From assembly GCF_013366375.1 (NCBI RefSeq), contig NZ_JABWMJ010000008.1, positions 62,001 to 126,000 of the forward strand: 64,000 nucleotides of DNA, in the 5' to 3' direction. Positions within the stretch are counted from its first letter, which is position 1, and the number at the start of each line of letters is the position of its first letter. This document shows positions 19,674 through 27,215 of this stretch, in pieces. Source of the DNA: Rhizobacter koreensis. GTDB taxonomy: Bacteria > Pseudomonadota > Gammaproteobacteria > Burkholderiales > Burkholderiaceae_C. Under the pieces are notes generated by a model that was not told the origin of the DNA, did no database searches, and worked only from the letters and a program-made list of their open reading frames with translations. Made by a program: the position numbers and the translations under genes.

Positions 19674-20765
19674 TCAGCGCGAGGTGCAGGCCACCACGGC
19701 CTGCCACGCCGAACGCTCGCCATCCTGCCGGATGGCCTGCACCAGGGCGCGGGCCCAGAAGGTCTCGCTGCCGTGCTCGTCGCGCCACTCGCGCAGCCTG
19801 CGGGTGTAGAGGTGCAGCGTGTGCTCGGCGGTGACGCCGATAGCGCCATGCAGCTGGTGCGCGATGCGCGTGCCCAGTCCCGCGGCCTCGCCCACGCGCA
19901 CCTTCGCCGCGGCCGCCGCGGCGACGAACCTGCGCGGGTCTTCGGTGGCCGCGGCCGCCTGCACCGCCACGCGCGCTGCGGCGGCCTCCTCGGCCAGCTG
20001 CGCCAGCTGGTGCTGCACGCCCTGGAACTGGCCGATCGACCGCCCGAACTGCACGCGCTCGCCGGTGTAGGCGACGGTCATCTCGAGCAGGCGCCCCAGC
20101 GCCCCGGCGATCTGCGCGGCGCTGAGCAAAGCGGCGCGCGCCCGCACCTCGGCCAGGCTCAGGCCCGGCAACGCGATGCACCAGGCCTGGGTCGGGCTCG
20201 CGCCCGCCGCCGCGTGCAGCGGGATGCCGGCGCTGCCGACGCGCGCCGCAGGCCAGGCGCTGCCTGCGACCGCACGCACGTGGACGCACGCTCGCGGCAG
20301 CCACAGCAGCTGGGCCGTGCCGGCGTCGTCGGCGCCGAGCAGGGCGACATGGCTGGCCTGTTCTGCCCAGGCGACGACCGGGCCGTCGGCTTCGGTCAGG
20401 TCGGCACGGCCGGCCGCGCGCAGCGCCTCCAGCGGCGCCGTGGTGAAGGCCACGGCGGCCGGCCCGGCAGCGGGTGCCAGCCCGACGCGCGAGCGCAACC
20501 AGCCGGCCAGCAGCGTCTGCGCGATCGGCAGCGGTGCGCAGCGCGCCGCCGCGCGTTCGAGCAGGGCGCAGGCGTCGAGCCAGTCGCCGCCGGCACCGCC
20601 TTCGGCTTCCGGGGCGAGCAGCTGGCCCGGACCGAGTTCCTCGACCGCCTGCCACAGCGCCTGCGGCCATTGGCCGGCGTCGGCCGCAGCCACGAGGCGG
20701 CTGTCGCAGCGCTGCGACAGCAGACGATCGGCCGCTTCGGCCAGGGGCAGGGAGAGTTCGCTCAT
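19674..20765 (-). CDS. Acyl-CoA dehydrogenase-like subunit without catalytic Glu (likely partner of upstream ACAD)
   Basis: ACAD-fold protein of 363 residues, with a shortened and degenerate N-terminal half. The C-terminal half keeps ERVQFGRSIGQFQ and QLHGAIGVTAEHTLHLYTRR but lacks a Glu at either catalytic position (LGRLLEMTVAY in one place, no EGT-type motif at the end). The start overlaps the upstream ACAD stop (ATGA). Adjacent ACAD genes, one active and one not, are the pattern of the alpha2beta2 dehydrogenases known from actinobacterial steroid side-chain breakdown. Confidence 0.85.
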   Translation of the reverse strand: MSELSLPLAEAADRLLSQRCDSRLVAAADAGQWPQALWQAVEELGPGQLLAPEAEGGAGGDWLDACALLERAAARCAPLPIAQTLLAGWLRSRVGLAPAAGPAAVAFTTAPLEALRAAGRADLTEADGPVVAWAEQASHVALLGADDAGTAQLLWLPRACVHVRAVAGSAWPAARVGSAGIPLHAAAGASPTQAWCIALPGLSLAEVRARAALLSAAQIAGALGRLLEMTVAYTGERVQFGRSIGQFQGVQHQLAQLAEEAAAARVAVQAAAATEDPRRFVAAAAAAKVRVGEAAGLGTRIAHQLHGAIGVTAEHTLHLYTRRLREWRDEHGSETFWARALVQAIRQDGERSAWQAVVACTSR

Positions 20766-21922
20766 CGTGCCTGCAGTTGCTTGGCGATCATGTTGCGCAA
20801 GACCTCGTTGGTGCCGCCGCGCAGGTTGTAGGTGGGCGCCAGCGGCCACGCGCTGGCGAGCAAGCCGGCCAGCACGGCATCGCCCGCGACGCGCCCGTCG
20901 GCGTCCATCGCCTCTCGCACGATCTCGAGCGTGTCGCGCTCGAAGTTCGTGCCCAGGTCCTTCACCATCGCTGCTTCGATGGCCGGCGAGCGCCCGGCCT
21001 CGAGCGCGCCCCAGATCGCCAGGCTCATGTTGCGCAGCGTGATCAGCCGCGCGAGCAGCCGGCCGGCCGCTGCATCGGACCCAGCGGCGGGCGCCTCCAG
21101 CACGAGGCGCAGACAGCGCTCGACGATCGGCATCGTGCTCAGGAATCGCTCGGGCCCGCTGCGCTCGTAGGCGAGTTCGCTCGTCACCTGCTTCCAGCCG
21201 TCGCCGGCCTGGCCGACCAGGCACTCGGCCGGCAACTCGACGCCGTCGAACGTCACCTCGTTGAAGTGGTGGCTGCCATCGAGCATGAGGATCGGGCGGA
21301 TCGTCACGCCCGGGGCCTTCAGATCGACGATGAACTGGCTCAGCCCGGCGTGGCGGGCCGTGGGGTCGGCGGGGGCGGTGCGGCACAGCACGATCGCGTA
21401 ATGCGCGATGTGGGCGCCGCTGGTCCAGACCTTGCGGCCGTCGAGCCGCCAGCGCGCGCCTGAAGGCTCGGCCCGCGTGCGAACGGAGGCGAGGTCGGAG
21501 CCGACGTCGGGCTCGCTCATGCCGATGGCGAAGTAGGTGTCGCCGGCGGCGATGCGCGGCAGGAACGCCTGGCGCTGCGCCTCGCTGCCGAAGCGCATCA
21601 GCAGCGGTGCGCTCTGGCGCGCGGCGATCCAGTGCGCGGCCACGGGGGCGCCGGCGGCGAGCAGTTCCTCGTTGATCGTCAGCGTGTCGAAGGCGCTGCC
21701 GCCGCACCCGCCGTAGGCCACCGGCCAGTGGTAGCCGATCCAGCCCCGCGCGCCGAGCCGGCGGCTGAACGCACCGCCCAGGCCCTCGGTCCACGAGTTG
21801 CACTGCGGCTCGAAGCCGCCGCTGGCCAACTCGTCGGCGATGAACCGACGCACCTGCGCGCGCAGCGTGGCCGTGCGTTCGCCAACGGCGGGCAGCGGGA
21901 GTGCGGGCTCGAAGAACAGCAT
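20762..21922 (-). CDS. Acyl-CoA dehydrogenase (catalytic subunit of a probable heteromer)
   Basis: ACAD of 386 residues with the full set of motifs: MSEPDVGSDLA, DGRKVWTSGA, GGTNEVLRN at the C-terminus. Candidate catalytic glutamates are Glu253 and Glu258 in YERSGPERF, the long-chain/steroid-type position. It is the first gene of the minus-strand unit, and divergent from the MaoC-fold gene at 22025 with a palindromic operator candidate between them. It likely pairs with the next gene's product. Confidence 0.9.
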   Translation of the reverse strand: MLFFEPALPLPAVGERTATLRAQVRRFIADELASGGFEPQCNSWTEGLGGAFSRRLGARGWIGYHWPVAYGGCGGSAFDTLTINEELLAAGAPVAAHWIAARQSAPLLMRFGSEAQRQAFLPRIAAGDTYFAIGMSEPDVGSDLASVRTRAEPSGARWRLDGRKVWTSGAHIAHYAIVLCRTAPADPTARHAGLSQFIVDLKAPGVTIRPILMLDGSHHFNEVTFDGVELPAECLVGQAGDGWKQVTSELAYERSGPERFLSTMPIVERCLRLVLEAPAAGSDAAAGRLLARLITLRNMSLAIWGALEAGRSPAIEAAMVKDLGTNFERDTLEIVREAMDADGRVAGDAVLAGLLASAWPLAPTYNLRGGTNEVLRNMIAKQLQAR

Positions 21923-21964
21923 GAGGACAGGTCCGGTTGGTCAGCACCTTCAGGCTACAGTATT

Positions 21965-21978
21965 CTACCAATCGTTAG
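21965..21978. promoter_or_regulatory. Operator candidate, palindrome CTACCAATCGTTAG
   Basis: Imperfect 14-base inverted repeat in the 102-base divergent gap between the ACAD and MaoC-fold genes. It fits the pattern C-T-A-A-C-R/N2/Y-G-T-T-N-G seen at three other divergent promoters in the window. On the minus strand it is followed by TAGAAT, a possible -10 box. The binding regulator is unknown (TetR- or MerR-type likely). Confidence 0.4.
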
Positions 21979-22024
21979 TTTGCTGTCTCGGGCCGAACCC
22001 GAGCCCGAACACCCAGGAGATGCC

Positions 22025-22483
22025 ATGTCCAACCGCTCGCTCGACGACCTCAACCCCGGCGACGTGTTCCGCAGCTACGGCCGGACCGTCACCGAGACCG
22101 ACATCGTGCTCTTCACGAGCCTGGCCGGGCTGAAGCTGCCGATCTTCATCAACGAGGAGTTCGCGAAGAAGCACACCGACTTCGGGGGCCGCATCTGCCC
22201 CGGCCTGCTGACGGCGGCGCTGGCCGCCGGGATGATGGAAGAGATCCTGGGTCCGGCGACGATCGCCGCGCTCGAGCTCACCGACTTCAAGTTCACCGTG
22301 CCGGTGCGGCCGGGCGACACCCTGCGCGCCGAGATCAACGTCGAGGGCAAGAAGAACCTCTCCGACGGCAAGCGCGGCATCATGCAGGGGCGGGTGAGGG
22401 TGTTCAACCAGCGCGAGCAGCAGGTCTTCGAGTTCAGCGAGAAGCTGATGATGCGTCGCGGGCGTGTGGACGACCTGGTCTGA
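22025..22483 (+). CDS. MaoC-fold dehydratase-like protein lacking catalytic Asp/His
   Basis: MaoC-like hotdog protein, 152 residues, with GGAG before the ATG. It has RTVTETDIV at 20-28, but the catalytic stretch reads GLKLPIF: Leu36 and Phe41 replace the Asp and His of R-specific enoyl-CoA hydratases. Its gene is divergent from the ACAD pair, so it may hydrate their product in a non-standard way or act as a subunit. It shares the same substitutions with the proteins at 7235-7726 and 42190-42660. Confidence 0.83.
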   Translation: MSNRSLDDLNPGDVFRSYGRTVTETDIVLFTSLAGLKLPIFINEEFAKKHTDFGGRICPGLLTAALAAGMMEEILGPATIAALELTDFKFTVPVRPGDTLRAEINVEGKKNLSDGKRGIMQGRVRVFNQREQQVFEFSEKLMMRRGRVDDLV

Positions 22484-22490
22484 TCTGAGC

Positions 22491-22512
22491 GGGGCCGGCG
22501 TGCTGCGGCCCC
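22491..22512. terminator. GC-rich hairpin between convergent genes
   Basis: GGGGCCG and CGGCCCC pair over 7 bases with an 8-base loop, 7 bases after the MaoC-fold stop and before the convergent HxlR gene. There is no T-run, so it is only a candidate bidirectional terminator. Confidence 0.35.
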
Positions 22513-22570
22513 CGCGTCCTCTGGAGCGCCAATTCCACCTGCAGGCGTCCTTCTTGCGCGAGGCACGGTG

Positions 22571-22975
22571 TCAGGGCGTGCGCGCCGCCCGTGCAGTCGC
22601 CTGCTTTCTTCGCGCCGTCGGAGGTGCCTGGGCTTGTTCGTTGGCGCCGCGCGCCCTCGCCAACCATCTGCTCGAGACAGCCTCAAGCGCGTCGAAGACG
22701 CCCCCGAGTTCCTGGCCCTGTTCCGTAAGGCCGTACGACACCGCGGGCGGTATCGACGGCACATGGTCGCGGAACACGATGCCGCGCTCCTCGAGCAGGC
22801 GAAGCCGCTGCGTCAGCACTTTGGCCGACAGCCCGGGAACGGCGCGCAGCAGCGCGCCGAAGCGCATCGGTCCGTCGCGCCGCAGGTGCCACAGGATGTA
22901 GCTGGTCCATGAGCCCATCAGCAGTCGCAGCAGGGCGTCGACGGGGCAGACGGGCGGCGGTGCTTGGCGTGGCAT
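22571..22975 (-). CDS. HxlR-family transcriptional regulator
   Basis: Winged-helix regulator of 134 residues. CPVDALLRLLMGSW at the start and the helix-turn-helix FGALLRAVPGLSAKVLTQRL are typical of HxlR; the usual Cys is at residue 10 and could sense thiol-reactive or quinone stress. The last 30 residues are Ala/Arg-rich and unlikely to be folded. It is divergent from the NmrA-type oxidoreductase gene and probably controls it and itself through the inverted repeat in the gap. Confidence 0.88.
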   Translation of the reverse strand: MPRQAPPPVCPVDALLRLLMGSWTSYILWHLRRDGPMRFGALLRAVPGLSAKVLTQRLRLLEERGIVFRDHVPSIPPAVSYGLTEQGQELGGVFDALEAVSSRWLARARGANEQAQAPPTARRKQATARAARTP

Positions 22976-22979
22976 CGGT

Positions 22980-23014
22980 GGTTACTTCAAGGTACCTACT
23001 TGCCGATAGTAACC
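22980..23014. promoter_or_regulatory. HxlR operator candidate (GGTTACT...AGTAACC)
   Basis: Perfect 7-base arms GGTTACT (22980-22986) and AGTAACC (23008-23014), spaced 21 bases, with GGTACC between them. It lies just in front of the HxlR start and in the gap to the oxidoreductase. HxlR proteins bind such GTAC/TACT-type repeats. Confidence 0.5.
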
Positions 23015-23106
23015 GACGATCCGAGAATGGCCGCCACCGGAAGGCGACAAGTGCCGGCCGGTGGTGCGGCAGCGTGTGCCGCGAAGCCATCGAAAGGGCA
23101 TGAAAG

Positions 23107-23967
23107 ATGATTCTGGTCGTAGGAGGAACGGGAACGATCGGCAGCGAGGTGGTGCGGCTGCTGCAGGAGGCGAAGCTGCCGTTCAAGGCGCTGGTGCGCG
23201 ATGCCGCCAAGGCGCGCGAGCTGAATGCGCGCGGCGTGCAGACGGCCGCCGGCGACCTGCGCGAGCCGCGGACGCTGCTCGCCGCGCTGGGCGGCGTCGA
23301 CAAGGTCTTCGTGGTCACGCCGCTGGTGCCCGACCAGGTGCAGATGCGCGCCGCGCTCATCGCTGCGGCAAAGACTGCGGGCGTCAAGCACTTCGTCATG
23401 TCCACCGGCATCGGCGCGGCCCCGGATTCGCCGGTGCAGATCGGCCGCTGGCACGGCGAGAACCAGCGGCAGGTGCAGGAGTCCGGCATGGCCTGGACCT
23501 TCGTGCAGCCCGGCTTCTTCATGCAGAACCTGCTGATGTATGCCCAGGCCATCCGCGAGAAGGGCGAGTTCTACATGCCGCTCGGCGAGGGCAAGGTCAG
23601 CTGGATCGACGCGCGCGACATCGCCGCCGTGGCCGTGCAGGCGCTGACCAAACCCGGGCACGAGAACCAGGCCTACCCGGTGACGGGGCCGCAGGCCTTG
23701 AGCGGCGCGGAGGTGGCTGCCGCCCTCAGCGCGGCGGCGGGGCGCCCGGTGCGTTACGTGGCGATCACACTGGAACAGGCGAAGCAGGCGATGACCGGCG
23801 TGGGCATGCCCGAGTCCCTGGCCGATGCGATGAACGAGCTGTATGCCCTCGCGCCGCCGGGCTACCTGGCGGGCGTGCTCGACACGGTTCCCAAGGTCAC
23901 GGGCCGACCGGCGCGCACGTTCGCGGAGTTCGCCAAGGCCCACGCGGCAGCGTTCGGCGCCGCCTGA
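23107..23967 (+). CDS. NmrA-type NAD(P)-binding oxidoreductase (QOR2/azoreductase-like)
   Basis: Atypical SDR of 286 residues. The Rossmann motif GGTGTIG is at 6-12, followed by LVRD near residue 30, an NADP-type signature. FVMSTGIGA and QPGFFMQNLL match the NmrA/QOR2 group, several of which reduce quinones or sense redox state. It is the divergent partner of the HxlR regulator, a common pairing for stress-induced reductases. It is probably a detoxification gene not part of acyl-CoA breakdown. Confidence 0.87.
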   Translation: MILVVGGTGTIGSEVVRLLQEAKLPFKALVRDAAKARELNARGVQTAAGDLREPRTLLAALGGVDKVFVVTPLVPDQVQMRAALIAAAKTAGVKHFVMSTGIGAAPDSPVQIGRWHGENQRQVQESGMAWTFVQPGFFMQNLLMYAQAIREKGEFYMPLGEGKVSWIDARDIAAVAVQALTKPGHENQAYPVTGPQALSGAEVAAALSAAAGRPVRYVAITLEQAKQAMTGVGMPESLADAMNELYALAPPGYLAGVLDTVPKVTGRPARTFAEFAKAHAAAFGAA

Positions 23968-23975
23968 CTTTGTGT

Positions 23976-24009
23976 GCGTGCGGCCGGTTCGTCGGGCCCG
24001 GCCGCACGC
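23976..24009. terminator. Strong bidirectional hairpin
   Basis: A perfect 12-base stem (23976-23987 with 23998-24009; arms GCGTGCGGCCGG and CCGGCCGCACGC) with a 10-base loop, 9 bases after the NmrA gene and facing the convergent synthetase gene. There is no T-run, but the stem is very stable. The rest of the 160-base gap holds nothing recognisable. Confidence 0.5.
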
Positions 24010-24127
24010 GCCGCTGTCGGGCGCAAAAGCGGGCCGCGTCCAGGCAGCGGCCTCGAGGTGCCGCGCAGCGGGCTCACCCACCAGGCAAAAGGTTGAAGCG
24101 CCAGCCGCATCCGGTCGACCGGGGTGC

Positions 24128-26257
24128 TCAGGCCGCGCCCGTCGTGGGCACGATCAGGGCATCGAGCGCCTGCACGCCGCGGCCGCGCGGCAGCACCAGC
24201 AGCGGGTTGATGTCGATGCTCTCGATGCCGTCGGTGTGGCGCGCCGCGTAGACCGACAGCGCCGCCAGCGCCGCGGCCAGCGCGTCTTCGTCGGCCGGCG
24301 GTTGCCCGCGCACGCCGCGCAGCAGCACACGGCCCTTGACCTCGCCGATCATCGCGCGCGCCTCGGCCACGCCGAACGGCGCGACGCGGAAGGCCACGTC
24401 CTGGAAGGCCTCGACGAAGACCCCACCCAACCCGAACATCACCACGGCCCCGAACACCGGATCGCGCACGACGCCGAGGATGGTCTCGACGCCGCGCTCG
24501 GCCATGCGCGCCACGACCACGCCGTCAACGCGCGCCTGCGGGGCGTGCGTGGCGGCGCGCTGCGTCAAGGTGCGGAACGCCTTGCGCAGCTGCGCCTCGT
24601 CGGCCAGGCCCACGATCACGCCGCCGATCTCGCTCTTGTGCGCGATGTCGGCCGAGGCGATCTTCAGCACCACGGGGTAACCCAGTGCCGCGGCCTCGCG
24701 TGCGGCGGCGTCCTCATCCGCCGCGATGCGTTCTGGCACGGCAGCGATGCCGGCACTGGCAAGGATGGTCTTGGCCTGCGTCTCGTTGATGGCCCGCACC
24801 GGCGGCGGCAGTGCACCCGCGGGCAGGGCGGGCGGCGGGTCGGCCTGCGCCGCGCGCCGCGACTGTTCGGCGAAGTACACCAGCGCCGCGGCGGCGCGCA
24901 CGGCACGCGTGGGCTCGTCGAAGAGCAGCACGCCGGCGGCCTCGTACATCCTGCGCACCTCGGGGGAGGCCAGCGACGAGAAGACCACGGCCCGATCGGG
25001 GAAACGCCGCAGCACGGCCTGCAGCTGCTCCAGCAGCGAGCGGCTCAGCTCCATCACCTGGCCGACGCTGGACAGGAACGCCACCACCACGTCGTAGCCG
25101 CCTTCCTCCAGCATGATCTGGAAGTTGCTGCCGAACAGCGTGAGATCGTTGACGAGCTGTGCCGTCATGTCCACCGGGTTGCGCGGACCGCAGAACGGCA
25201 CCAGTTCCTTCAGCCGGCGCTGCGCGTCCTCGGGCATCGGCGCGACGTCGAGCGCGCAGTCGCTGGCCACGTCGGCCATCAGTGCGCCGACGCCGCCCGA
25301 CACGGTGAGCAGGCCCAGACGCCGCCCGAGCGGCGCCGGCGCGTTCACCGAGCAGGCATAGGCCACGTCGAACAACTCGTCGATGCTGCGCGCGCGCCAG
25401 ACGCCGTACTGGCGGAACAGGCCTTCGTAGACCTGGTCCGAGCCGGCCAGCGACGCAGTGTGCGATGCCGCCGCCTGCGCGCCCGCCTCCGAGCGCCCGA
25501 CCTTCATGACGACGACGCGCTTGCCGCGCTCGCGCGCCAGCGCCAGCGCGGCGACCAGGCGGTCCTTGTCGGTGGCGGCCTCGAGGTAGGCCACGATGAC
25601 CTGCGTGCCGTCGTCGCCCGCGAAATGGGTGATGCAGTCGGCGACATCCACGTCGCACTGGTTGCCGGTGGTGATCCACAAATTCAGCCCCAGACCGCGC
25701 TGACGGATCAGCGACAGGCAGTAGCCCCCGAAGGCGCCGCTCTGGCTGACCAGGCTGATGCGGCCCGGTACCAGGCCGAAGCCGGCGGCGCTGGGCGTGA
25801 AGGTGCCGAGCAGGCGCCGCCGCACGCTGATCAGCCCCATGCAGTTGGGACCGACCACGCGCATGCCGGTGCGCCGCGCCAGCGCCGAGATGCCGGCCTG
25901 CCATGCAACGCCCTGGCCGCCGGTTTCGGCGAAACCCGAGCTGAGCACGACCGCGCCGCACACGCCCTTGGCCGCGCAGTCCTCAAGCGCGGCCAGCACG
26001 CCAGGTGCCGGCACGGCCACGATGGCCAGATCCACCGGCCCGGGCACCGCGCTGACGGTGGCGAATGCGGGCAGGCCCTGGATCTGCGCCGCCTTCGGGT
26101 TGATCGGGTACAAGGCCCCGTCGAAGCCGCTGGACTTGAGGAAATCCAGCGGACGGCCGCCGATCTTGGTGGGGTCGGACGACGCGCCGTAGACGGCGAT
26201 CGCTCGCGGTTCGAACAGCGGCGCGAGCGAGCCGCGGGAAGCGATGGGCGAGGCCAT
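24128..26257 (-). CDS. Acyl-CoA synthetase, ADP-forming type (acetate-CoA ligase family)
   Basis: Fused protein of 709 residues. The N-terminal CoA-binding domain (YGASSDPTKIGG), a succinyl-CoA-synthetase-like ligase domain with VSQSGAFGG and SHTASLAGSD (the latter around the phosphorylated-loop region), and a C-terminal ATP-grasp domain with YPVVLKIASADIAHKSEIGG are visible in that order. The family includes feruloyl-, pimeloyl- and acetyl-CoA synthetases. It activates a carboxylic acid with ATP and CoA. It lies 4 bases behind the SDR in the same minus-strand unit. Confidence 0.9.
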   Translation of the reverse strand: MASPIASRGSLAPLFEPRAIAVYGASSDPTKIGGRPLDFLKSSGFDGALYPINPKAAQIQGLPAFATVSAVPGPVDLAIVAVPAPGVLAALEDCAAKGVCGAVVLSSGFAETGGQGVAWQAGISALARRTGMRVVGPNCMGLISVRRRLLGTFTPSAAGFGLVPGRISLVSQSGAFGGYCLSLIRQRGLGLNLWITTGNQCDVDVADCITHFAGDDGTQVIVAYLEAATDKDRLVAALALARERGKRVVVMKVGRSEAGAQAAASHTASLAGSDQVYEGLFRQYGVWRARSIDELFDVAYACSVNAPAPLGRRLGLLTVSGGVGALMADVASDCALDVAPMPEDAQRRLKELVPFCGPRNPVDMTAQLVNDLTLFGSNFQIMLEEGGYDVVVAFLSSVGQVMELSRSLLEQLQAVLRRFPDRAVVFSSLASPEVRRMYEAAGVLLFDEPTRAVRAAAALVYFAEQSRRAAQADPPPALPAGALPPPVRAINETQAKTILASAGIAAVPERIAADEDAAAREAAALGYPVVLKIASADIAHKSEIGGVIVGLADEAQLRKAFRTLTQRAATHAPQARVDGVVVARMAERGVETILGVVRDPVFGAVVMFGLGGVFVEAFQDVAFRVAPFGVAEARAMIGEVKGRVLLRGVRGQPPADEDALAAALAALSVYAARHTDGIESIDINPLLVLPRGRGVQALDALIVPTTGAA

Positions 26258-26261
26258 GGGG

Positions 26262-27020
26262 TCAGTGGATCGACATGCCGCCGTCCACGCCGATCAGCTG
26301 CCCGGTCACGTAGCTCGCGCCTTCGCTGGCCAGGAACACCCACACCGGCGCAATCTCCTCCGGCTCGGCCCAGCGGCCCAGCGGAATGCGATCGAGCGTG
26401 CGCTGCTTGAAGCGCTCGTCGGTGCGGATGGTCTCCGTCATCGGCGTAGCCGCGCCCGGGGCGACGCAGTTGACGATGATGTTGTAGCGTGCCAGTTCGC
26501 GCGCGGCCGACTTGGTGAAGCCGATCAGCCCGGCCTTGGCCGAGCCGTAATTGATCTGGCCGATGGTGCCCAGGATGCCGGCGGTGGAAATGGTGTTGAT
26601 GATCCAGCCGCGCTGGCGTTCCATCATGCCGTCCACGACCGCCTGCAGGCAGTTGAAGCTGCCCGTGAGGTGCACGTCGATCACCTGCTGCCACTGGTGC
26701 GCGCTCATCTTGTGCAGCATCGCCGTACGCGTGATGCCGGCGTTGTTGACGAGCACGTCCACCGGGCCGAACTTCGCCACCACCGCCGCCACCATCGCGT
26801 CCACGGCGGCACGGTCGGCCACGTCACACTTGAACGCCGCGGCCTGCCCGCCGGCGTCGCGGATCGACTGCGCCACCTGCTCGGCGGTCTCGAGGTTCCA
26901 GTCGACCACCGCGACCTTGGCGGCTTGCGCGCCGTAAGCGCGCGCGATGCCCGCGCCGATGCCCTGGCCGGCGCCGGTGACGATCGCGACCTTGTTTTCG
27001 AGAGCTTTTCCGCTGAACAT
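26262..27020 (-). CDS. SDR-family oxidoreductase (3-hydroxyacyl-CoA/acetoacetyl-CoA reductase-like)
   Basis: SDR of 252 residues starting at 27020 with AAAGGAG upstream. TGAGQGIG at 15-22 binds NAD(P), NNAG is at about residue 90, and NYGSAKAG supplies the Tyr-Lys pair. FabG/3-hydroxyacyl-CoA dehydrogenase is the likely role. It heads the minus-strand unit with the ADP-forming synthetase and is divergent from the fused ACAD. An operator candidate lies 20 bases before its start. Confidence 0.88.
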   Translation of the reverse strand: MFSGKALENKVAIVTGAGQGIGAGIARAYGAQAAKVAVVDWNLETAEQVAQSIRDAGGQAAAFKCDVADRAAVDAMVAAVVAKFGPVDVLVNNAGITRTAMLHKMSAHQWQQVIDVHLTGSFNCLQAVVDGMMERQRGWIINTISTAGILGTIGQINYGSAKAGLIGFTKSAARELARYNIIVNCVAPGAATPMTETIRTDERFKQRTLDRIPLGRWAEPEEIAPVWVFLASEGASYVTGQLIGVDGGMSIH

Positions 27021-27039
27021 CGACCGCTCCTTTGCCGAA

Positions 27040-27053
27040 CGAGTGTTTGTTAG
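27040..27053. promoter_or_regulatory. Operator candidate, half-conserved CTAACA...CG motif
   Basis: On the minus strand it reads CTAACAAACACTCG: a perfect left half-site of the shared motif and a weak right half. It lies 20 bases before the SDR start in the 195-base divergent gap. The rest of the gap, up to 27215, shows no gene. Confidence 0.3.
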
Positions 27054-27215
27054 ACTCAACGATGCCACAGGATGGAGGGCAGCACCAGGGGCCGGCACCC
27101 GGGGTGCGGCAGGGCGCGCCGCGCGCTGACGTCGTGCCGCCGGGGTGGCGCCGCAGGGCGGCGACCCCGGCAAGCCCGAATCCGATGCCAGGACCTGAAC
27201 CCGAGGCGAGAGTCC

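Noticed and set aside
27095..27107. GCACCC-G-GGGTGC as a terminator
   Set aside because: A one-base loop cannot form a hairpin; chance in G+C-rich sequence.
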